From the NCBI GenBank assembly GCA_963974675.1, contig CAXBDQ010000001.1, positions 218,334 through 282,333 on the forward strand: a stretch of DNA of 64,000 bases, given 5' to 3'. The translations under genes and the position numbers were made by a program. Of this stretch, positions 33,599 to 42,247 are shown one piece after another. A model generated the notes under the pieces. That model searched no databases. It worked only from the letters and a program-made list of their open reading frames with translations, and was not told where the DNA came from. Within the stretch, counting starts at the first letter, position 1; each line of letters begins with the position of its first letter. This DNA is from Porticoccus sp963974675. Its GTDB lineage: Bacteria > Pseudomonadota > Gammaproteobacteria > Pseudomonadales > Porticoccaceae.

Positions 33599-34579
33599 TC
33601 ATTTTACCTCCTCACCCATGGCCTGCTTATCTGCATGGTATGAGGAGCGAACCAACGGCCCGGAAGCTACCTGAGCAAAACCGATACTGTGGCCGTATTC
33701 TGCATATTCAGCGAATTCGTCAGGATGTACAAAACGATCAACCGGCAGATGATTTTTAGAAGGTTGCAGATATTGGCCCACCGTAATCATCTCCACATCA
33801 TGCTCACGGAGATCATCGAGGGTTCGCAGTAGCTCTTCTTTCGTTTCACCTAACCCTACCATTAAACCAGATTTGGTTGGCACCGCAGGATTGAGGCGCT
33901 TATAGTCCTGCAATAATTTTAGCGACCACTGATAGTTTGCTCCGGGGCGAGCCTCACGATACAGCCTGGGAATTGTTTCCATGTTGTGATTAAACACGTC
34001 AGGAGGAGTTGCTGTGAGAATATCCAGAGCCGGTTCCATACGCCCTCGGAAATCTGGCACCAGCACTTCAACTTTCAAATTTGGACTGAGTGCCTTGGCC
34101 TCCCGGATACAATCAGCAAAGTGCTGCGCACCCCCATCACGTAGGTCATCACGATCCACCGAGGTAATAACCACATACCGCAATTGCATTTCATGAATTG
34201 CCTGCGCCAAGCTTTGGGGTTCATCCTGATCAAGTGGGTTGGGCTTGCCATGCCCTACATCACAAAATGGACAGCGACGAGTACAGATCTCTCCCATGAT
34301 CATAAAGGTAGCGGTGCCGTGGCTGAAGCATTCACTAAGGTTGGGACAGGCCGCTTCTTCACAAACCGTTGCCAATTTATGTTTACGCAGAATATCCTTA
34401 ATTTCCTGAACCTTCGGTGAGGACGAAATACGAATCCTCATCCAATCAGGTTTGCGTTGAATGTCCACCGTGGGGATAACCTTCACAGGGATACGCTCTA
34501 CCTTATCCGCACTACGTAACTTTTCGCCCTGTTTAATACGGCGAGTACGCTTGGGGGGAACTACATTAGAGTCTGTCAT
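33599..34579 (-). CDS. lipA: Lipoyl synthase
   Basis: 326 residues from the ATG at 34579; a TTG five codons upstream is also in frame. Auxiliary [4Fe-4S] cluster Cys in CEEAACPNLSEC and radical-SAM cluster CTRRCPFCDV near residue 108 are both intact, as is the RSSYHA C-terminal serine motif. LipA inserts two sulfurs into protein-bound octanoyl groups. It follows lipB in the usual order and so completes lipoate assembly for pyruvate and 2-oxoglutarate dehydrogenases. Confidence 0.97.
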   Translation of the reverse strand: MTDSNVVPPKRTRRIKQGEKLRSADKVERIPVKVIPTVDIQRKPDWMRIRISSSPKVQEIKDILRKHKLATVCEEAACPNLSECFSHGTATFMIMGEICTRRCPFCDVGHGKPNPLDQDEPQSLAQAIHEMQLRYVVITSVDRDDLRDGGAQHFADCIREAKALSPNLKVEVLVPDFRGRMEPALDILTATPPDVFNHNMETIPRLYREARPGANYQWSLKLLQDYKRLNPAVPTKSGLMVGLGETKEELLRTLDDLREHDVEMITVGQYLQPSKNHLPVDRFVHPDEFAEYAEYGHSIGFAQVASGPLVRSSYHADKQAMGEEVK

Positions 34580-34660
34580 ATCGGAATTACTCAAACGATG
34601 ATTTACCAGATCGCTCTGGTAGCATTTTTTCGTTGTCAGCTATTTTTAATTAGTACGAAA

Positions 34661-35344
34661 TTAATGTGGTGGAGCCGTCTCAACACGATGACCATTATAC
34701 CCTAGCTTTTTAGTCAAGATATCGGCAAGGTGCTCAGCCACATCCTCCACTGACACGGGAATATCTAATAGGTTGTTCATCTGGGTCATAGGGACATCCA
34801 GCCCACAAGGATTAATCCGAGACCAGGGGCCAAGATCCATATCCACATTAAAATTGAGGCCATGGTAGCTACAGCCACGACGGACCCTCAATCCCAGGGA
34901 GGCAATTTTACTGCCCTTTATGTCGCCGCTCTCAAAATTCTCCACGTAAACGCCAGGAGCATCCGAACGCGGGGCGGCACTGATACCCCAGTGTGCCAAA
35001 GTTTCAACCAACGACGCCTCGATCAGGGTCACAAGATCTCGCACCCCCAAGCCTAACCGCTTTAGATCTATCAATAGATAACCCGTAATTTGACCAGGGC
35101 CATGATAGGTCACATGGCCACCACGATCACTCTGAACTACAGGGATATCGCCGGGAGCAAGAATGTACTCTTCTTTTCCCGCCTGGCCCTGAGTAAAAAC
35201 GGGGAAATGCTCCAGCAACCAGATTTCATCAGGCGTATTTTCACTACGGTCAGAGGTAAAGGATTTCATTGCCTCGAAGATATCGAGGTACTGGCAACAA
35301 CCTAAATAGCGGACAATTAATGGTAAATTGGGGACCTGTCCCAT
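34661..35344 (-). CDS. lipB: Octanoyl-[acyl carrier protein]-protein N-octanoyltransferase
   Basis: 227 residues from the ATG at 35344. A GTG two codons earlier (35350) overlaps the ybeD stop and is the alternative start. DEIWLLEHFPVFTQGQAG, then RGGHVTYHGPGQITGYLLIDL carry the family lysine/histidine region, and GVYVENFESGDIKGSKIASLGLRVRRGCSYHGLNFNVDMDL (seen in blocks) holds the catalytic Lys and the Cys of the acyl-thioester mechanism. It moves octanoate from ACP to lipoyl domains, supplying LipA. Confidence 0.96.
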   Translation of the reverse strand: MGQVPNLPLIVRYLGCCQYLDIFEAMKSFTSDRSENTPDEIWLLEHFPVFTQGQAGKEEYILAPGDIPVVQSDRGGHVTYHGPGQITGYLLIDLKRLGLGVRDLVTLIEASLVETLAHWGISAAPRSDAPGVYVENFESGDIKGSKIASLGLRVRRGCSYHGLNFNVDMDLGPWSRINPCGLDVPMTQMNNLLDIPVSVEDVAEHLADILTKKLGYNGHRVETAPPH

Positions 35345-35349
35345 ACTCA

Positions 35350-35643
35350 CTACAAAACCATGTGAACCAAGGGGCTGACTTTCAGGTCATCGAATAATGC
35401 TTGTAACTGGTCGACACCCGTTGCCGTGATAGTCACTGTGATTGCCTGAAAGTTACCGTTTCGACTATCTCGTACTGAAATTCTAGCTTGATCAAATCCA
35501 GGAGCATGGGTTTCCATCACGGTTATCACCAATGTATGAAGCCCAGTTCCTGCTTTGCCGACTACTTTTACCGGATAATCACAGGGAAACTCAATCTTTG
35601 GAGCCTCCTGTGACGCGTCTTTTGCTTCGCTTAAATCACCCAT
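35350..35643 (-). CDS. ybeD: YbeD family (DUF493) protein
   Basis: 97 residues. IEFPCDYPVKVVGKAGTGLH and ISVRDSRNGNFQAITVTITATGVDQLQALF outline the ACT-like ferredoxin fold of YbeD. Function is unknown, but the gene is nearly always between dacA and lipB, as here. The ATG shares one base with the dacA stop (TAATG), and the stop abuts lipB, so the segment is translationally coupled. Confidence 0.93.
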   Translation of the reverse strand: MGDLSEAKDASQEAPKIEFPCDYPVKVVGKAGTGLHTLVITVMETHAPGFDQARISVRDSRNGNFQAITVTITATGVDQLQALFDDLKVSPLVHMVL

Positions 35644-36800
35644 TAACTAAACAGCCCATGAATGAACAAAGAGATGGCATCCCATAACCGCGCAAAGATA
35701 CCAGCTTCGTCTATCGCATGATCGGCCACCAAAGGCAGGTCCAATACCGACTCACCCTCATAACTCACAGACAACCTACCCAGCTCCTGCTTATCCATCA
35801 AGGGTGCTTTGATAATGCCATCTACCAATATTTTGGCATCCAAATCATCTTTAGCTCCTCGAGGAATCGTCAAATAGACATCTTCAGAGACAACAAGATT
35901 GACCTTGTCTTCAACACCATACCAAACCGGAGTATTCTCTTGGATAACGTCACCAGCAGAATACACTTTACCGGTTTCATAATAACGGAAGCCGTAGGCC
36001 AACAGCTTCTGCGACTCCTGCGCACGAGACTCTTCACTTTTTGCCCCCATGACCACCGAAACCAGCCTCATTCCCTTACGTACAGCGGAGGCAACAAGGC
36101 AGTATCCCGCCTCTTCTGTGTGGCCAGTTTTCAGACCATCCACAGAACTATCACGCCACAGTAAGCGATTGCGATTAGGCTGATTAATGCCATTATATTC
36201 GAAGTACTTTTCCGCATAAATACTGTATTGCTGAGGATGATCCTGAATTAATGCACGGGCAAGTAATGACAAATCACGGGCCGTCGTTAGATGACCGTCA
36301 GCAGGCCAGCCAGTCGCGTTGTGATAAGTGGTACTGGACATACCAAGCAGTGTGGCCTGCTGGTTCATCACGTCGGCAAAAGCACTTTCGCTACCCGCAA
36401 GGTATTCAGCCAAAGCCACGGAGGCGTCGTTGCCTGACTGGATAATAACCCCACGCAACAGGTCGACAAGAGGGACTGAAGTGCCCTCTCGCACAAACAT
36501 CTTAGAGCCACCCATTTTCCAGGCTGTGACACTAATCGGCACCAGATCCTGCTCCCTCATTTTGCCACTATGCAGCTCTGAAGCAACAATATAGCTGGTC
36601 ATCATTTTTGTCAGACTGGCGGGAGGCAACTGTTCATCTGCGTTGTGTTCAACCAGAACCTTGCCTGTGTTTGCATCCAGCAAAATCCAAGCTTTGGCGG
36701 CCAATTGGGGCGAGGCAGGAATCAACACCTTGGCCTGGGAAGGCGTAGCCATAGCCAATAGTGCTAACAGTATCCAGGCGGGAAAAAGTTTTATCAGCAT
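35643..36800 (-). CDS. dacA: D-alanyl-D-alanine carboxypeptidase (PBP5/6 type)
   Basis: 385 residues with an N-terminal signal peptide ending near ATPSQA. Serine penicillin-binding motifs are complete: SLTK near residue 63 (catalytic Ser), SGN near residue 124 and KTG near residue 227. A C-terminal PBP5-like beta domain and an amphipathic end (AGIFARLWDAISLFIHGLFS) anchor it to the outer face of the inner membrane. It trims pentapeptides in peptidoglycan. It lies in the mrdA-rodA-mltB-rlpA-dacA cluster. Confidence 0.96.
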   Translation of the reverse strand: MLIKLFPAWILLALLAMATPSQAKVLIPASPQLAAKAWILLDANTGKVLVEHNADEQLPPASLTKMMTSYIVASELHSGKMREQDLVPISVTAWKMGGSKMFVREGTSVPLVDLLRGVIIQSGNDASVALAEYLAGSESAFADVMNQQATLLGMSSTTYHNATGWPADGHLTTARDLSLLARALIQDHPQQYSIYAEKYFEYNGINQPNRNRLLWRDSSVDGLKTGHTEEAGYCLVASAVRKGMRLVSVVMGAKSEESRAQESQKLLAYGFRYYETGKVYSAGDVIQENTPVWYGVEDKVNLVVSEDVYLTIPRGAKDDLDAKILVDGIIKAPLMDKQELGRLSVSYEGESVLDLPLVADHAIDEAGIFARLWDAISLFIHGLFS

Positions 36801-36958
36801 AATGAACCGTTTTTTAACTTAAAATGAATGGACGATAAATAAAAAGAATAAAAAATACATCAACGAAGCACTTGATTAATAAATCACGCAATTAACAGGG
36901 TACGAACTTAAACTATAAGTAAATTCTAACATGCCCCCACCACCCTTTTCAGGGAAAG

Positions 36959-37897
36959 TTACTCGTAGACAACAAATGGACTTAGATTCTCCACCTGACT
37001 GAGCAGATTCCGCAGATCCAATAATTTAAGACTATTGCTGACTGGCCCCACTAACACCTTAAACAGCGGCTTAGGCTCTGATAATCGACGAATGACCACT
37101 GGATAGGAAGATAAGCCCTGCACTCGCGTAGAAAGGCTAGTGGCGGCCGCTTCAGAACTAAAGGCACCAACCTGTAAGAAGGCATGACTTGGAAGTTCAT
37201 GCTCCGCCATAGAGTTAGGCTCTTCAGTTGCTCTCACCTGTTTTGTGTCAGATGGCCTCTCTTGAAGATGAGGTTGCTCTACCGAATTGGTTTGATAGTC
37301 CTGTGGATTGATAGCCACGACTTCAACATTTGCCGTGCCTTTGCCAGAATAATCCAATTTTTTTGCCGCAGCATAGGAGAGATCAATAATCCTCTCCCCA
37401 TGAAATGGGCCGCGATCATTGACACGTACAATCACGGCACGACCATTATCGAGATTCGTCACTTTCACATAACTGGGTATCGGCAGGCTTTTGTGGGCTG
37501 CCGTCATGTTGTACATACTATAGGTTTCGCCATTCGATGTTTTTCGGCCATGGAACTTGTTGCCGTACCAGGAGGCGATACCACGCTCACGATAACCAAC
37601 ACTAGAAGGAAGAACCCGATAAGTTTTACCCAATACCGTATAGGGGCTTGTATTACCCGCCTTTCTGATAGGTTCTGCTTTGGGAACGGCATCGGGGAGA
37701 TTGCTAACATCAATATCTTTCGGAGGGGGCCCATCTCCATAGCCATACCCCCCACTACTACTGCTACTGCTGCCACTACCACTGCTACCGCAACCGTGAA
37801 GCAACATCGCTACCAACAAGAGCAGTGTACTTTTAAGCGCCAAAGGCTGAAGCGCTACGAGCCTCAACATTGAAAAGCAGGGATGATTATTGATCAC
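36959..37897 (-). CDS. rlpA: Septal ring lytic transglycosylase RlpA
   Basis: 312 residues from a GTG at 37897 overlapping the mltB end by 11 bases; an ATG at 37870 would give a tidier 27-residue signal. The lipobox LLHGC is followed by a Gly/Ser linker (GSSGSGSSSSSSGGYGYG). The double-psi beta-barrel has GIASWYGNKFHGRKTSNGE and VRVNDRGPFHGERIIDLS, with the catalytic Asp and His positions. A C-terminal SPOR domain (HAFLQVGAFSSEAAATSL) binds denuded septal glycan. It is an outer-membrane lipoprotein acting at division. Confidence 0.95.
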   Translation of the reverse strand: MINNHPCFSMLRLVALQPLALKSTLLLLVAMLLHGCGSSGSGSSSSSSGGYGYGDGPPPKDIDVSNLPDAVPKAEPIRKAGNTSPYTVLGKTYRVLPSSVGYRERGIASWYGNKFHGRKTSNGETYSMYNMTAAHKSLPIPSYVKVTNLDNGRAVIVRVNDRGPFHGERIIDLSYAAAKKLDYSGKGTANVEVVAINPQDYQTNSVEQPHLQERPSDTKQVRATEEPNSMAEHELPSHAFLQVGAFSSEAAATSLSTRVQGLSSYPVVIRRLSEPKPLFKVLVGPVSNSLKLLDLRNLLSQVENLSPFVVYE

Positions 37898-38894
37898 CCT
37901 GACCCACTCGCTCCAAAATCAGCTGACTCAACTCATGCACAGCCATCGCATAGAGTCGGCTGTGGTTATAACGAGTAATGACATAAAAGTTATTTAACCC
38001 CAGCCAAAATTCAGCGCCCCGGTTACCCTGCAGGAGTATAGGAATGGCCTTTAGATCACCCGCTAACGGCTGAGTAGGCGTAAATCCCATTACCGACAAT
38101 TCGTCGATCGTCTTTTCTAGCTTGAGCTTATTCAAAGCAGAGTCGTCATAATTTGCGGTCACTCTTGCTCGAAAAACAACCTCGCCATCTAACGCCCAAC
38201 CATGGCGAGAAAAATAATTGGCCACACTACCAATGGCATCGGTGGTGTTATTCCAGATATCGACAAAACCATCGCCATCAAAGTCCACCGCATAATTGCG
38301 ATAACTACTGGGTATAAATTGGCCATAACCCATCGCACCGGCATAGGAACCTTTTAGGGCTAAGGGTGCTTGTTTTTGTTCTTTGGACAGCAACAAAAAG
38401 TGTTCTAACTGCTTAGTAAAAAAAGGACTCCGTTTAGGATAGTCAAATGACAAGGTGGCAAGCGCATCGATAACCCGGTAATTTCCTTTAATTCGGCCGT
38501 AAAAAGTTTCCACACCAATAATGGCAACAATCACTTCAGGAGCAACGCCATACTTTGCAGAGGCGCGGTTTAGCGCATCACGATTTTCGTGCCAAAATTT
38601 GACACCCTCATCTATACGTTTTTCCTGGATAAAAATTTTACGGTAATCCTTCCAGGGTTTAACTTTTTCCGCGGGCCGACTCATAGCATCAATGATGGAC
38701 TGCTGTTTTTCCGCGTCTTTAAGCAACAACTCAACTTCTGTACGATCAAAGTTATACTCAGATACCATACGGTCAGCAAATGCTTGCGCGCCTGGATGCT
38801 TTGAATAATCAGCAGCGGCGGCGAGAGAAAACAATAAGCCTGTCACTAAACCTAAAGCAGTGAAGACTGTTGATGTTATTACTCGTAATTTCAT
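37887..38894 (-). CDS. mltB: Membrane-bound lytic murein transglycosylase B
   Basis: 335 residues from the ATG at 38894; a TTG nine codons upstream lacks support. A signal peptide ends around SLAAAADYS without a clear lipobox, so it may be periplasmic rather than lipid-anchored. The catalytic Glu lies in VIVAIIGVETFYGR near residue 124, and GAMGYGQFIPSSYRNYAVDFDGDGFVDIWNNTTDAIGSVANYF (in blocks) is the MltB substrate-groove region. It cleaves glycan strands with 1,6-anhydro formation. Confidence 0.95.
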   Translation of the reverse strand: MKLRVITSTVFTALGLVTGLLFSLAAAADYSKHPGAQAFADRMVSEYNFDRTEVELLLKDAEKQQSIIDAMSRPAEKVKPWKDYRKIFIQEKRIDEGVKFWHENRDALNRASAKYGVAPEVIVAIIGVETFYGRIKGNYRVIDALATLSFDYPKRSPFFTKQLEHFLLLSKEQKQAPLALKGSYAGAMGYGQFIPSSYRNYAVDFDGDGFVDIWNNTTDAIGSVANYFSRHGWALDGEVVFRARVTANYDDSALNKLKLEKTIDELSVMGFTPTQPLAGDLKAIPILLQGNRGAEFWLGLNNFYVITRYNHSRLYAMAVHELSQLILERVGQGDQ

Positions 38895-38965
38895 AACGTG
38901 CCATTTCTCATAACAGACCAATGCATAAATGCTAACAGTAAATGTGCCGGAGAACCCTTTTCAAG

Positions 38966-40108
38966 CTAACCTGAGCGTTTTCTTTCGGTACTGACTGACA
39001 TTAGCATACCAAACCCTAACATCAGGGTCACAATTGAAGTACCACCATAACTGACAAAAGGAAGCGGGACGCCAACAACGGGTAGGATACCGGACACCAT
39101 TCCCATATTCACGAAAATATAGACAAAAAAAGTGAGAGTAATACTCCCTGCAAGTAAACGCCCAAACATACTCTGCGCTTTGAAGCTGATCATCACACAA
39201 CGGATAATAATCAACAAAAATAAACTCAGTAGCAGTAAAACACCGACCAAACCAAACTCTTCGGCCAACACCGCAATAATAAAATCGGTATGACTCTCGG
39301 GAAGAAAATCCAGTTGAGACTGAGTTCCCAGCATCCAACCCTTACCATGCAAGCCACCAGAGCCAATGGCAATGGTTGATTGGATAATATTCCACCCAGC
39401 ACCCAGTCTGTCAGCCTCAGGGTCAAACATGGTAAGAATTCGCTGCCTTTGGTAATCATGGAGTCCGTAAAACCACATCAACGGCAGAACAACAACAGCA
39501 GCTAATAAAGCAAAACCTAAATAGCGCTTTGGCAATCCTGCCAAAAAAAGCACAAAAAATCCTGAAACAGCAATTAAAATTGCCGTCCCCAGATCCGGCT
39601 GCAAACCCACAAGTAATGGAGGAAGAGCAATAAACCCTAGCGCAAAAAATACATGTTTGAAGCTAGGCGGCAATATCCTCGGCGCCAAATAACTCGCCAA
39701 CATCAGCGGCACAGAAACTTTAAGAATTTCCGATGGCTGAAAACGAAACCCCCCTACCTCCAACCAACGCTGAGCACCCTTTGCCCCAACGCCAAAAAAC
39801 AAGACCCCAACTAACAATACGATACCACCCGCATAGGGTATGACAGCCCATCGCTCTAAAAAACGAGGGGGAACTTGTGCGGTAATCAACATCACTACCA
39901 AACCAACACCAAAATAGGTTAGCTGTCGATTGACATAATGAGCACTTTGACCGCTGGCACTGTAAAGAACAAACAACCCTGCCCCGGCTAAAGCCATCAA
40001 TAGCACCAACAAAGGTAGGTCCATATTAATTTTATACCACTGACTGGAAGCACCATAAAAAGCGGAGCTACCCGAGTCCATTTGTCGGACAAAATCACCC
40101 CGGCTCAT
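38966..40108 (-). CDS. rodA: Rod shape-determining SEDS glycosyltransferase RodA
   Basis: 380 residues with about ten membrane helices. The family motifs are present: GAKGAQRWLEVGGFRFQPSEILK, the catalytic-loop Asp region LPESHTDFIIAVLAEEFG, and GVPLPFVSYGGTSIVTLM near the C-terminus. RodA polymerises glycan strands together with PBP2. It lies 61 bp after mrdA in the elongasome cluster. It begins with ATG at 40108 with GGGGAG just upstream. Confidence 0.97.
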   Translation of the reverse strand: MSRGDFVRQMDSGSSAFYGASSQWYKINMDLPLLVLLMALAGAGLFVLYSASGQSAHYVNRQLTYFGVGLVVMLITAQVPPRFLERWAVIPYAGGIVLLVGVLFFGVGAKGAQRWLEVGGFRFQPSEILKVSVPLMLASYLAPRILPPSFKHVFFALGFIALPPLLVGLQPDLGTAILIAVSGFFVLFLAGLPKRYLGFALLAAVVVLPLMWFYGLHDYQRQRILTMFDPEADRLGAGWNIIQSTIAIGSGGLHGKGWMLGTQSQLDFLPESHTDFIIAVLAEEFGLVGVLLLLSLFLLIIIRCVMISFKAQSMFGRLLAGSITLTFFVYIFVNMGMVSGILPVVGVPLPFVSYGGTSIVTLMLGFGMLMSVSTERKRSG

Positions 40109-40169
40109 CAGCTCCCCTCAACACTTGTGTTCACATTTTTATACTTAGGTATTTCCATCTCCCAACATT

Positions 40170-42023
40170 TCATGGTGTAACACTCTCAACCCCTAAAGCT
40201 TCGGGATAATAGGACATATAGGCATCAATGAATTTTCGCGCCACGGGTGCTGCGATTGAACTGCCATGTTCACCATTTTCCACAATCACTGATATTGCAA
40301 TTTTAGGATTTTCGACCGGAGCAAAGGCAATAAACAAAGCGTGATCTCGATTCCTCTTTGCGACCATTTCTGCGTCATACTCTTCATCCTGTTTAATACC
40401 CACCACCTGGGCAGTCCCAGTTTTTCCCGCGATATGGTAGCTGAGCCCTTGACTGATTTTATGGGCAGTCCCTCGGCGGTAATGAACCACATCCTCCATC
40501 GCCTGATGTATGTAATTCCAATTGCTTTCTGAAGCTTGAATATATCCGGTAGGTGGCAACACTGTATGTTGCTTACGGACCAGTTGAGGAGCGCGTATTT
40601 CTCCTCGACTGGCCATCCTTGCCGTTGCTACGGCCAGCTGCATCGGCGTTGTCAAGGTAAACCCCTGTCCAATGCTGGCGTTTACGGTATCCCCCGGATA
40701 CCAAGCCAGCCCCCTCGCCCCTTTCTTCCATGCTCGCGATGGCATAATGCCGGCTCGTTCCGCTGGCATATCTATCCCGGTTTTTTGACCCAAGCCAAAA
40801 CGAGAACCATAAAGCGATAAGGTGTCGATGGTCATCTGCACACCGATGTTATAAAAAAAAGTATCACAGGATTGAATGATGGCATCGCGCAGATAAATGT
40901 TGCTGCCGTGTCCACCTTTTTTCCAATCCCGGTACTTATGTTTTTTGTTTTTTAGTTGGTAAAAGCCAGGATCATAAATTTTATACTCTTTATTAATGAC
41001 GCCGCTTTCTAAAGCAGCCAAACCAAACAAAGGCTTAATGATAGACCCCGGTGGATACTGCCCCTGCAACACTCGATCAAATAAAGGCCTATCTGGCGAA
41101 TTCAGCAGAGCATCATAATCCTCAAAACTTATACCCGTCACGAAATCATTGGCATCAAAGGTAGGGGCGCTCGCCATGGCCAAGACACCACCGGTGGCAA
41201 TTTCTATCGCCACTACTGCACCGCGCTCTTCACCAAGAGATTCGTATGCCACATGCTGAAGGCGACTATCCAAATAAAGGTGAAGGTCTTTGCCCGCCAC
41301 GGGATTTTCTCTCTCTAGCTGCTGCATCACCCGACCACGGGCATTTGTCTCTACCGTCTGATAACCGACCTTGCCAAGCAGTTCGCTCTCATACTTTTTT
41401 TCTAACCCCGTCTTTCCCGTCACTAAAGTACCACTATAAAGGACAGGGTCTAGCTCCTGAATTTCGCGGTCATTTATACGCGCCACATAACCAAGAACAT
41501 GGGCTGTCTCTTTGCCAAAAGGATATTGTCTCAGCAACTGCACTGTCACGATGACACCGGGAAGATGATATTCATTAACCGCTAGTATCCCCTGCTCTTG
41601 CTCACTTAGATCAAGACGCAATGGTACCGGTTCATAAGGACGGCGGCGGCGGTCCAACTGCTTATAAAACCGTTTCTTTTGACTATCAGACACACCGACC
41701 AATGTGTCGATTTCTTCTATTAACGCTTCCAGGTCATCTACGCGTTCTTCCACAATGGAAAGATTAAAGCTGGACCTATTATCGGCTAACAATATGCCAT
41801 TACGGTCATAGATCAGCCCGCGTGTTGGAGGTATTGGTTCGACTAACACCCGATTTCGATCTGACAGGGTGACCAGGCCCTCATAACGAACCACCTGTAA
41901 ATAGTAATAACGCCCCAGCAAAATGCCCGCCATCAGCAGAACTATTAATACGGAAAACAGCAAGCGGCTCACAAAGAGCCGAAACTCAAGCTGAGGATTT
42001 TTTAAAGTGTGGTCATCATTCAT
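40170..42023 (-). CDS. mrdA: Penicillin-binding protein 2 (transpeptidase)
   Basis: 617 residues from the ATG at 42023 (GTG at 42062 is an upstream alternative). One N-terminal membrane helix (about residues 20-42) anchors the protein. The pedestal domain has RNRVLVEPIPPTRGLIYDRNG (blocks), and the transpeptidase domain carries SIIK near residue 327, SCD near residue 380 and KTGTAQ near residue 537. It cross-links peptidoglycan in side-wall growth with RodA. First gene of the cluster on the minus strand, after the pnp terminator. Confidence 0.96.
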   Translation of the reverse strand: MNDDHTLKNPQLEFRLFVSRLLFSVLIVLLMAGILLGRYYYLQVVRYEGLVTLSDRNRVLVEPIPPTRGLIYDRNGILLADNRSSFNLSIVEERVDDLEALIEEIDTLVGVSDSQKKRFYKQLDRRRRPYEPVPLRLDLSEQEQGILAVNEYHLPGVIVTVQLLRQYPFGKETAHVLGYVARINDREIQELDPVLYSGTLVTGKTGLEKKYESELLGKVGYQTVETNARGRVMQQLERENPVAGKDLHLYLDSRLQHVAYESLGEERGAVVAIEIATGGVLAMASAPTFDANDFVTGISFEDYDALLNSPDRPLFDRVLQGQYPPGSIIKPLFGLAALESGVINKEYKIYDPGFYQLKNKKHKYRDWKKGGHGSNIYLRDAIIQSCDTFFYNIGVQMTIDTLSLYGSRFGLGQKTGIDMPAERAGIMPSRAWKKGARGLAWYPGDTVNASIGQGFTLTTPMQLAVATARMASRGEIRAPQLVRKQHTVLPPTGYIQASESNWNYIHQAMEDVVHYRRGTAHKISQGLSYHIAGKTGTAQVVGIKQDEEYDAEMVAKRNRDHALFIAFAPVENPKIAISVIVENGEHGSSIAAPVARKFIDAYMSYYPEALGVESVTP

Positions 42024-42166
42024 GAGAGAGGATTGTACCGGCAAGTTGGGATTTTTCACCAAAGGATTGCAAACTCGGCCTGTTATACCGAATTAACGGC
42101 ACAATTCAACCGAATAGAGAAGCCGGTTGTCTATAATCATAGCCATATTGCAAAGCAAACATCCAT

Positions 42167-42196
42167 AAAAAAAGCGGGGCTAAACCCCGCTTTTTA
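42167..42196. terminator. Bidirectional intrinsic terminator after pnp
   Basis: AGCGGGG and CCCCGCT form a perfect stem with a five-base loop, with A and T tracts on the two sides. It is 50 bp after the pnp stop and separates the translation operon from mrdA. Confidence 0.9.
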
Positions 42197-42247
42197 GAGA
42201 ACATTAATGTAAAGAGACGAATTAGAACGCTCTTAGCGTCAATTCAT

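Noticed and set aside
37184..37873. 229-residue open frame antisense to rlpA
   Set aside because: It ends in Thr/Ala runs that are the complement of the RlpA Ser/Gly linker; RlpA itself is unmistakable.
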